Of a stretch of 20,308 nucleotides of DNA, positions 14,965-20,308 are shown one piece after another. The stretch comes from an uncultured Christensenella sp. GTDB taxonomy: Bacteria; Bacillota; Clostridia; Christensenellales; UBA3700. The stretch covers positions 1 through 20,308 of the forward strand of contig CAJTPC010000023.1 of assembly GCA_910578245.1 (NCBI GenBank), given 5' to 3'. The translations under genes were made by a program, and so were the position numbers. The notes beneath the pieces are model-generated. The model had not been told where the DNA came from, made no database searches, and saw only the letters and a program-made list of their open reading frames with translations. Every line of letters starts with the position of its first letter. The stretch's first letter is position 1.

Positions 14965-15678
14965 TTAACCGCCTAAAGAAACGCGAAAATTTTCCGGATG
15001 GATACATACGTAATGATTCGTCATATAATAGTCCGGCAAAGTGCCTATATCAGACCAAAAACAGTCGGGCTGATAAGTTCTGATATCGCCTATGAGCTTG
15101 GGAAATATATCATAGGAAAAATCGCTTCTGCCCTCCGGAATATCTTTGAGCACACTCTTGTCAAAGGCATAGATTCCCATATTTATCAAACCGGACACAA
15201 CGTATTTCGGCTTTTCTGCAAAAGAAGTAACTATACCGTCCTTCTCTTTTACAAGTCCGTATCCCCTTGCGTCAGGCATATATCTTACAGCCATACTTAC
15301 TCTTGACGTGTGCGAGTGGTGGAAATTACAAAAATCCTTGATATTAATATTACAAAGTCCGCCAGCCGACATCACCACAAAATCATCTACGATAAAATCG
15401 CTTGCGTTCTTAACTCCCCCTGCGGTTCCCAAAGGCACGTCCTCCGCGTAATATCTAAGTTTAGCGCCAAGCGACCTACCGTCGCCGAAATAATCCATTA
15501 TCATATCCGCTTTATAGCCCACCGTGACGGCAATATCTTTAATTCCGCCCGCCACAAGATTTTCTATCACGTACTCCATTACAGGTTTATCTATTATATT
15601 TACCAGTGGTTTTGGCAAGGTATTAGTCAAAGGTCTTAATCTACTCCCAATTCCGCCTGCCATAATGATTGCTTGCAT
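14965..15678 (-). CDS. Nucleotidyltransferase-fold protein (sugar-1-phosphate NTase family) with altered metal motif
   Basis: 237 residues. The N-terminal signature MAGGIGSRLRPLTNTLPKP (6-24), EDVPLGTAGGV (79-89), FAEKP (153-157) and FWSDIGT (207-213) identify the NDP-sugar pyrophosphorylase superfamily, nearest to mannose-1-phosphate or heptose-1-phosphate guanylyltransferases of about 230-240 residues. Where the family normally reads SGDxLTDIDL, with the Asp of GD binding Mg2+, this protein reads SAGGLCNINI (104-113). The metal Asp and two following acidic positions are thus replaced, while D210 near the second metal site remains. It may be catalytically weak, use different chemistry, or be a regulatory or scaffold version. 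The ribosome site is GGGGGAG. It is transcribed alone, divergently from serC, and ends at its own terminator. Confidence 0.82.
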   Translation of the reverse strand: MQAIIMAGGIGSRLRPLTNTLPKPLVNIIDKPVMEYVIENLVAGGIKDIAVTVGYKADMIMDYFGDGRSLGAKLRYYAEDVPLGTAGGVKNASDFIVDDFVVMSAGGLCNINIKDFCNFHHSHTSRVSMAVRYMPDARGYGLVKEKDGIVTSFAEKPKYVVSGLINMGIYAFDKSVLKDIPEGRSDFSYDIFPKLIGDIRTYQPDCFWSDIGTLPDYYMTNHYVCIHPENFRVSLGG

Positions 15679-15739
15679 ATTTGCTCCCCCTATCTTTGGT
15701 TGTCGGTATTAGTCTATGGCAAATTAAGGAAATTATTCT

Positions 15740-15778
15740 TGACGCCACAAAATTCTACTTTACGCCAATTTACGCCAA
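15740..15778. repeat. Three phased GGCGTmAA direct repeats upstream of the nucleotidyltransferase gene
   Basis: On the plus strand, TTTACGCCAA occurs twice in tandem (15759-15768 and 15769-15778), and a related TGACGCCACA lies at 15740-15749. The ACGCC cores start at 15742, 15762 and 15772, giving intervals of 20 and 10 bp, so all three face the same side of the helix. They lie 61-100 bp before the nucleotidyltransferase start, a suitable place for an activator or repressor that binds direct repeats. Confidence 0.55.
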
Positions 15779-15797
15779 AATTTGTGTAATATTATTA

Positions 15798-15834
15798 AAA
15801 TCAGCATATTGAACATTGTTCAGTATGCTGATTT
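15798..15834. promoter_or_regulatory. 37-bp palindrome enclosing an operator-like TTGAAC-ATT-GTTCAG
   Basis: Left arm AAATCAGCATATTGAAC (15798-15814) and right arm GTTCAGTATGCTGATTT (15818-15834) pair over 17 bp with one G-U or mismatch and a 3-nt centre. The inner 15 bp (15809-15823) match the second site at 15886-15900 in 13 of 15 positions. It could be an extended operator or an RNA hairpin; there is no good U-run on either strand, so a plain terminator is less likely. Confidence 0.6.
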
Positions 15835-15885
15835 ACTAAGCCAATTGCATATTCAACAGTCATATAAAAAATATAAACACGCGTT

Positions 15886-15900
15886 TTGAACAATGTTCAA
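15886..15900. promoter_or_regulatory. Operator-like palindrome TTGAAC-AAT-GTTCAA
   Basis: Perfect 6-bp half-sites around a 3-bp centre, repeating the core of the palindrome at 15798-15834, with centres 77 bp apart. A further partial half-site ATTGTTC at 15910-15916 can pair with GAACAAT of this site. The half-site style resembles TetR-like dimer targets. It differs from the Gram-positive LexA box, which has four bases between GAAC and GTTC. No regulator gene is in the window. Confidence 0.5.
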
Positions 15901-15975
15901 CAACAAATGATTGTTCGAGATATATTAATAATTGTGAAAAAATATACAATATTATATTTTATTATTTGTATTGTG

Positions 15976-16004
15976 TTGCCAATTCCGACTTCAAGTGGTA
16001 TAAT
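15976..16004 (+). promoter_or_regulatory. Promoter of serC-serA
   Basis: Plus strand -35 TTGCCA (15976-15981), exactly 17 bp, perfect -10 TATAAT (15999-16004). Transcription would start near 16011, giving a leader of about 55 nt that is too short for a classical riboswitch. This suggests control by DNA-binding proteins. Confidence 0.85.
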
Positions 16005-16041
16005 AAAACAGTATCAAATTATTAAACGTTTAACTTGAAGT
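15988..16041 (+). promoter_or_regulatory. ACTT-N-AAGT operator pair bracketing the serC start site, with a LacI-type TTAAACGTTTAA
   Basis: ACTTCAAGT (15988-15996) lies within the promoter spacer and ACTTGAAGT (16033-16041) lies in the leader. Each is a palindrome with a 1-bp centre, and together they form a 9-bp inverted repeat with centres 45 bp apart. Between them is the perfect 12-bp palindrome TTAAACGTTTAA (16022-16033), whose central CG is typical of LacI-family operators. Their placement over and just downstream of the start point would suit repression, perhaps by looping. The regulator is not identifiable. Confidence 0.5.
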
Positions 16042-16066
16042 AAATGAGAGTTAATAAGGAGTAAAA

Positions 16067-17137
16067 ATGAGAGTTTACAATTTTTCAGCAGGTCCGTCCA
16101 TGCTTCCTATGGAAGTACTGCAAGAAGCTCAAAAAGATTTTCTTAACTATGACGGAAGCGGTATGAGCGTCTGCGAAATGAGCCACAGAAGCAAATACTA
16201 CGAAGCAATCAACAACGAATGTATCGCTCTACTCAAAGAGCTCATGGGTATTCCGGAAGGATACAGCGTAATTTTAGTACAAGGCGGCGCGTCCACTCAA
16301 TTCGAGGCTATTCCGCTCAATCTTTTGACCGGAAGCGGTAAGGCAGATTACGTAGTAACCGGCAACTTCGCAAAAAAAGCTTACAAAGAGGCTATTAAGT
16401 ACGGCGATATTGCAGTCGCAGGATCTTCCGAGGATAAGAAATTCACATATATTCCAAAAAATCTTACGATTAGAGATGATATAGACTATCTTTATATTTG
16501 CCAAAACAATACGATTTTCGGCACAAGATATACCAAACTTCCTCAGACTAAAGCAAATCTCGTAGCAGATATATCTTCTAATATCTTAAGCGAAAAAATG
16601 GATATTAGCAAATATTCCGTTCTATATGCGGGCGCGCAAAAAAATCTTGCTCCGGCCGGCGTAACTATAGTCGTAATCAAAGACGAACTTGTGAGCGACG
16701 GTATGAAAATTTGTCCTACTATGCTTAAGTGGAAGACGCAAGTTGAGAACAACAGCCTTTACAATACTCCGCCATGCTTCCCGATATATATGGCAATGCT
16801 TACGCTCCGTCATCTCAAAAAACTCGGCGGTGTTGAGGAAATGCAAAAAATCAACGAGTACAAAGCGGGACTTCTCTATGATTTTATAGACAATTCGACT
16901 TTCTTCTCCAACGGCGTGAACAAAGAGGACCGCTCGCTTATGAACGTACCTTTCGTTACTCCTAATGCAGATCTTGACGCAAAGTTTGTTAAGGAAGCGT
17001 CGGCTAGCGGTCTTGTATCCCTCAAAGGTCACAGACTTGTCGGCGGTATGAGAGCGTCAATTTACAACGCTATGCCTGTTGAGGGCGTAAAATCGCTTAT
17101 CGAGTTCATGAAGAAATTCGAACTTGCCAACAAATAA
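16067..17137 (+). CDS. serC: Phosphoserine aminotransferase
   Basis: 356 residues, standard for the family. NFSAGPSMLP (5-14), the phosphate-cup QGGASTQF (72-79), NNTIFGT (147-153) and the Schiff-base lysine K192 in GAQKNLAPAG mark SerC, and the C-terminal GMRASIYNAMP carries the substrate-binding arginine. It converts 3-phosphohydroxypyruvate and glutamate to phosphoserine and 2-oxoglutarate in the cytosol and may also serve pyridoxine synthesis. AAGGAG stands 5 bp before the ATG. serA follows after 10 bp, so both run from the promoter at 15976-16004. Phosphoserine phosphatase is not in the window. Confidence 0.97.
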   Translation: MRVYNFSAGPSMLPMEVLQEAQKDFLNYDGSGMSVCEMSHRSKYYEAINNECIALLKELMGIPEGYSVILVQGGASTQFEAIPLNLLTGSGKADYVVTGNFAKKAYKEAIKYGDIAVAGSSEDKKFTYIPKNLTIRDDIDYLYICQNNTIFGTRYTKLPQTKANLVADISSNILSEKMDISKYSVLYAGAQKNLAPAGVTIVVIKDELVSDGMKICPTMLKWKTQVENNSLYNTPPCFPIYMAMLTLRHLKKLGGVEEMQKINEYKAGLLYDFIDNSTFFSNGVNKEDRSLMNVPFVTPNADLDAKFVKEASASGLVSLKGHRLVGGMRASIYNAMPVEGVKSLIEFMKKFELANK

Positions 17138-17147
17138 GAGGTGAATT

Positions 17148-18275
17148 ATGGTAGAAATACTTAAACTCAATGAAATCAGCAATACGGTGAGCGAAATACT
17201 CACCCCCAACAAATATACTATCACAACAGAAGCAAAGGATCCAAAAGCCATAATCTTGCGTAGTTTCTCTATGCACGATTATGATATGCCGACAAGCGTT
17301 GTTGCCGTAGCAAGAGCCGGCGCAGGCGTAAACAATATCCCTATCGAGGCTATGACACAAAAGGGAGTATGCGTATTCAATACTCCGGGCGCAAATGCCA
17401 ACGCGGTAAAAGAACTCGTTTTGTTTGCCCTTCTCGTTTCTTCAAGAAAGATATACGAAGGTATCAATTGGACTCAGAATCTCGAAAAAGACGGCGCTGT
17501 AGCTAAGCAAGTAGAAAAAGGTAAAAAGGCTTTTGTAGGTCAAGAAATATTTGGAAAAACTTTGGGTATCGTGGGTCTTGGAGCAATAGGCAAACTTGTA
17601 GCAAATGCAGTACTTGCTTTGGGTATGAAAGTAATCGCTTACGATCCATTTGTGACCTCAACCGATCTTGCAATAGACCTAACAGACGACATCAATCAAG
17701 TATACGCAAAGAGCGATTACATCACTTTGCACGTGCCGGCTACTCCGCAAACTAAGAACTCTATCAACAAAGATACAATCGCTCTTATGAAAGACGGCGT
17801 AAGAATTATCAATCTTGCTCGCGGCGAACTCGTAAACAACAACGATATTAAGCAGGCTATAGCCAACAATAAAGTCGCAAAATACGTTACCGATTTGCCA
17901 AGCGACGATATTCTAGGCGTAGACGGAATTATCACAATTCCACATCTTGGCGCATCTACAGCAGAAGCAGAAGACAACTGCGCAGTTATGGCGGCAAATC
18001 AGCTTAAGGATTATCTTGAGAACGGCAATATTGTCAACAGCGTCAACTTCCCTAAGTTGCAAGTTGAGAGAATTGGCAAAACGCGCGTCTGCGTAGTTTC
18101 AAATGACGTGAAGGATATCGCAACTAAGGTATCCCGCTCTCTTAAGGGAATCGTAGGTATCTCAGGCGCAACGAGAGGAGATATTTGCTACGTAATCGCC
18201 GATCTGTCAAACGCTCCGGATAAGGCGGATATCGAAGCGCTTAAAGCAGAAGCTTTGAGCGTAAGAGTGGTATAA
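17148..18275 (+). CDS. serA: D-3-phosphoglycerate dehydrogenase, short form
   Basis: 375 residues, of the short clostridial type found beside serC. The D-2-hydroxyacid dehydrogenase core has GLGAIG (143-148) with D166 of the NAD-binding fold, catalytic R225 (INLARGELVN) and H266 (IPHLGAST). The usual acidic catalytic position falls in TDLPSDD (248-254), so Asp may stand where Glu is common. The C-terminal piece, about 308-375, looks like a single small ACT-type domain and could give serine feedback, but the larger intervening domain of long SerA forms is absent. It oxidises 3-phosphoglycerate to 3-phosphohydroxypyruvate, the step before SerC. GAGGTG precedes the ATG and a terminator follows at 18304. 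Confidence 0.96.
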   Translation: MVEILKLNEISNTVSEILTPNKYTITTEAKDPKAIILRSFSMHDYDMPTSVVAVARAGAGVNNIPIEAMTQKGVCVFNTPGANANAVKELVLFALLVSSRKIYEGINWTQNLEKDGAVAKQVEKGKKAFVGQEIFGKTLGIVGLGAIGKLVANAVLALGMKVIAYDPFVTSTDLAIDLTDDINQVYAKSDYITLHVPATPQTKNSINKDTIALMKDGVRIINLARGELVNNNDIKQAIANNKVAKYVTDLPSDDILGVDGIITIPHLGASTAEAEDNCAVMAANQLKDYLENGNIVNSVNFPKLQVERIGKTRVCVVSNDVKDIATKVSRSLKGIVGISGATRGDICYVIADLSNAPDKADIEALKAEALSVRVV

Positions 18276-18303
18276 AGTTAATCGCAATAAAATTAAATAT
18301 AAT

Positions 18304-18334
18304 AAGAGAGTATCAAGCGATACTCTCTTTTATT
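18304..18334 (+). terminator. Intrinsic terminator of serC-serA
   Basis: A perfect 11-bp stem AAGAGAGTATC/GATACTCTCTT around loop AAGC is followed by TTATTTA. It begins 28 bp after the serA stop. Confidence 0.85.
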
Positions 18335-18449
18335 TACTGATAAAAACAATTTATTTCTAGTAATACACAAATAGGAAATGCATATTATTGCATATTCACC
18401 GCAAATTTAAGCAGTCTAAAATTTATTTATTCTGCCATATATTATGCAT

Positions 18450-18472
18450 AAAAAAAGACGCATAATACGTCT
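18450..18472 (-). terminator. Weak distal terminator-like hairpin behind pckG
   Basis: On the minus strand AGACG-TATTATG-CGTCT forms a 5-bp stem followed by seven T. An alternative 8-bp hairpin TATTATGC/GCATAATA (18440-18447 with 18460-18467) overlaps it, so the two exclude each other. It may back up the stronger pckG terminator at 18620-18654. The surrounding stretch 18335-18537 is AT-rich and shows no gene. Confidence 0.45.
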
Positions 18473-18537
18473 ACAATTGATTTAACACAGCCTAGTTATT
18501 GACAAATTAAAAAAGAATTGTAATAACATACATGCAC

Positions 18538-18715
18538 TAGCCTCTCTTCTTGCATATTCGTTTGGCAAGAAAAGAGATAGGCGAAGAATAAAATAGCAGA
18601 TTTTTCTGTCAAGATAGCGAAAAGAAAGCCGTCGTACTTGTCGTACGACGGCTTGATGAATTTACTTAATTGGCGGAAAAGATGCATTTTAGATTTGCAT
18701 AGCCTCTCTTCTTGC
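18538..18715. repeat. 16-bp direct repeats with an inverted third copy behind pckG
   Basis: TAGCCTCTCTTCTTGC occurs at 18538-18553 and exactly again at 18700-18715, 162 bp apart. A degenerate inverted copy (TTTGGCAAGAAAAGAGATAGGC, in two parts 18561-18570 and 18571-18582) can pair with either. The right copy ends 8 bp before the pckG stop codon. The segment also carries the pckG terminator. No convincing coding sequence is present. It could be a small inserted element, a duplication of the pckG 3' flank, or a structured RNA. Confidence 0.55.
18620..18654 (-). terminator. Intrinsic terminator of pckG
   Basis: A perfect 12-bp GC-rich stem AAGCCGTCGTAC/GTACGACGGCTT (18626-18637 with 18643-18654) around a 5-nt loop. 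On the minus strand it is followed by the T-rich TTTCTTTTC. It stands about 70 bp after the pckG stop. Confidence 0.82.
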
Positions 18716-18723
18716 CAAACTCC

Positions 18724-20308
18724 CTACTTAAGTCTTGCCTTGAGGTCGTCAGCTTGCTTAGCAAGTTCTTTTGGCAACTTATTGCCAAAGTCCTTATAGA
18801 ATTCTTTAATTCCGTCAGCCTCAACGCTCCAAGCGTCCTTGTCAACTTCCAAAATACCCTTCAAAGTGTCGATTGAGAAATCGTCCAATCCTTCAATATT
18901 GATATCCTCTGCCTTTGGAACAAAACCGATAGGCGTTTCAACAGCGTCAACTTCGCCTGCAATTCTCTTAAGCATCCAGTCAAGTACGCGCATGTTGTCA
19001 CCAAAGCCCGGCCAAATGAAGTTGCCCTCTTCGTCTACTCTAAACCAGTTGACATTGAAGAACTTAGGTTGCTTATCTACGTCAACAGACTTGCCCATAT
19101 CGAGCCAGTGTTGGAAGTAGTCGCCCATGTGATATCCGCAGAACGGACGCATAGCCATTGGGTCACGTCTTACTACGCCGACAGCGCCGGTAGCAGCCGC
19201 AGTGGTTTCACTACCCATGATAGAACCGATAAATACACCGTTCTCCCAGTTTCTTGCTTGGTATACGAGCGGTACGGTAGAAGGTCTACGACCGCCAAAG
19301 ATAATTGCGCTGATAGGTACGCCTGCGCCGTTCTCGAACTCAGGAGAAATGCAAGGACAGTTCTTTGCAGGAGCAGTAAATCTGGAGTTAGGATGAGCTG
19401 CTTTTACAGGCTTACCGTCTGCATCAACAGTATCCGGAGTCCAATCTTTGCCCGTCCAATCAATAAGGAATGCAGGCTTCTTCTTGTCTACAGCGTCTTT
19501 CTCAAGAGCTTCCCACCATACTTCGTTTGTTTCAGGATTGAGAGCCACGTTGGTGAAGATCGTATTCTTTCTCGTAGAAGCCAAAGCGTTGAAGTTGGAC
19601 TTAGAGTTGGTTCCCGGAGCTACGCCGAAGAAACCGTTCTCAGGATTGATTGCATACAATCTTCCGTCCGGTCCTTTCTTGATCCAAGCGATATCGTCGC
19701 CGACCGTGAATACTTTATATCCATTCTTTCTATAACCCTCCGGTGGGATAAGCATAGCAAGGTTGGTCTTTCCGCAAGCAGATGGGAAAGCCGCGCACAT
19801 ATAAACTGTCTCTTTATTTGGTTTCTCAATACCCAAAATGAGCATGTGTTCTGCCATCCACATTTCATTCTTGCCTTGGTATGAAGCAATTCTAAGAGCG
19901 AAGCATTTCTTGCCGAGCAATACGTTACCGCCGTAAGCGCTGTTGACAGAGATAATAGCATTATCCTCTGGGAATTGGCAGATGTATCTCTCTTCGGGAT
20001 CAACGTCACACTTAGCGTGCGTACCTCTTACGAAGTCGTTGGAATCGCCAAGAGCTTTCAAAACGTCATTGCCAACTCTCGTCATAATTCTCATATTCAA
20101 TACAACATAGATAGAATCGGTAATTTCAATACCTACCTTGGAAATAGGACCGCCGACAGGACCCATAGAGAAAGGAATAACGTACATCGTACGACCCTTA
20201 TATGCTCCGTCAAGTATGCTCTCCAATTTTGCGTAAGCCTCGGACGGCTTCCACCAGTTGTTGGTAGGTCCGCAATCTTCTTCTTTGCGTGAGCAAATAA
20301 ACGTTCTG
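18724..20308 (-). CDS. pckG: GTP-type phosphoenolpyruvate carboxykinase (5' end outside window)
   Basis: 527 residues are visible to the stop at 18724 and the frame stays open to the right edge, so about 70-80 N-terminal residues are missing. The first visible segment RTFICSRKEEDCGPTNNWW is typical of the GTP family; an internal TTG at 20226 is not the start. Further landmarks in fragment numbering are GRTMYVIPFSMGP (about 38-50), the kinase loop AFPSACGKTN with the reactive cysteine (173-182), the metal motif GDDIAWIK (203-210), then FFGVAPGTN. The enzyme interconverts oxaloacetate + GTP and PEP + GDP + CO2. In a fermenting anaerobe it may run toward oxaloacetate or toward gluconeogenesis. 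It is transcribed toward serA and ends at a strong hairpin. Confidence 0.97.
   Translation of the reverse strand, partial: RTFICSRKEEDCGPTNNWWKPSEAYAKLESILDGAYKGRTMYVIPFSMGPVGGPISKVGIEITDSIYVVLNMRIMTRVGNDVLKALGDSNDFVRGTHAKCDVDPEERYICQFPEDNAIISVNSAYGGNVLLGKKCFALRIASYQGKNEMWMAEHMLILGIEKPNKETVYMCAAFPSACGKTNLAMLIPPEGYRKNGYKVFTVGDDIAWIKKGPDGRLYAINPENGFFGVAPGTNSKSNFNALASTRKNTIFTNVALNPETNEVWWEALEKDAVDKKKPAFLIDWTGKDWTPDTVDADGKPVKAAHPNSRFTAPAKNCPCISPEFENGAGVPISAIIFGGRRPSTVPLVYQARNWENGVFIGSIMGSETTAAATGAVGVVRRDPMAMRPFCGYHMGDYFQHWLDMGKSVDVDKQPKFFNVNWFRVDEEGNFIWPGFGDNMRVLDWMLKRIAGEVDAVETPIGFVPKAEDINIEGLDDFSIDTLKGILEVDKDAWSVEADGIKEFYKDFGNKLPKELAKQADDLKARLK

Noticed and set aside
15809..15900. LexA/SOS box at the GAAC...GTTC sites
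   Set aside because: The spacing is three bases rather than the four of the Gram-positive box, and no SOS gene is adjacent.
18496..18687. Open frame of 63 codons on the minus strand behind pckG
   Set aside because: It runs through the perfect terminator hairpin and the repeat cluster, has no good ribosome site and resembles no family.
19069..19884. Plus-strand frame of 271 codons inside pckG
   Set aside because: It is antisense to conserved PEP carboxykinase motifs; its residues are arginine/serine-rich shadow composition with no ribosome site.
20224..20226. TTG as start codon of pckG
   Set aside because: Conserved PEP carboxykinase sequence continues upstream in frame to the window edge.
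1..20308. CRISPR array, phage, transposase or toxin-antitoxin system
   Set aside because: No regularly spaced repeats, integrase, transposase or recognisable toxin or antitoxin was found on either strand.

Overview
The window looks like chromosomal DNA of an anaerobic, moderately AT-rich member of the Bacillota, most likely an uncultured Clostridia lineage. The evidence is a group B-like [FeFe] hydrogenase, the DUF512 radical-SAM/der pair, an RNase J-TrmR-TrhP cluster, a Bacillota-type serC-serA operon, a GTP-type PEP carboxykinase, AGGAG-type ribosome binding sites before almost every gene, and TTGnnn-N17-TATAAT-like promoters. The lineage is inferred; no rRNA or tRNA is present.

Layout. 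1-1812 (-): 5' part of a large lipid-anchored surface protein that runs off the left edge. 1813-2248: repeat-rich spacer with a 21-bp inverted repeat, copies of a dispersed repeat and a strong terminator. 2249-4228 (-): yfcE phosphodiesterase then an [FeFe] hydrogenase, 12 bp apart and bracketed by direct copies of the dispersed repeat. 4348-5610 (-): subgroup Ic-type aspartate aminotransferase with its own promoter. 5733-8377 (-): DUF512 radical-SAM protein and GTPase Der as a two-gene unit. 8495-9007 (+): an orphan polytopic membrane protein converging on, and overlapping, the next operon. 8968-14653 (-): six tightly packed genes in transcription order rnj, trmR, trhP, a divergent diacylglycerol-glucosyltransferase-like protein, a Dabb protein and a cyclophilin. 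14965-15678 (-): a nucleotidyltransferase-fold protein with an altered metal motif. 15679-16066: a divergent control region full of symmetric and phased elements. 16067-18275 (+): serC-serA with promoter and terminator. 18276-18723: terminators and a repeat pair. 18724-20308 (-): pckG, cut by the right edge.

How the genes fit together. TrhP and TrmR are the two enzymes that make 5-methoxyuridine at the tRNA wobble position (U34), so the large operon joins RNA decay (RNase J), tRNA decoding and membrane or envelope functions. SerC and SerA start serine synthesis from 3-phosphoglycerate, and PEP carboxykinase links oxaloacetate and PEP in the same part of central metabolism. The hydrogenase indicates a fermentative, H2-linked redox economy.

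Most genes are ordinary housekeeping genes. I did not find a convincing new defence or mobile system. The signals most worth following are the operator-like structures at 15740-16041, the nucleotidyltransferase lacking its metal-binding GD, the glycosyltransferase that has lost its glycine-rich motifs, the dispersed repeats around the hydrogenase operon, and the direct/inverted repeat cluster behind pckG.
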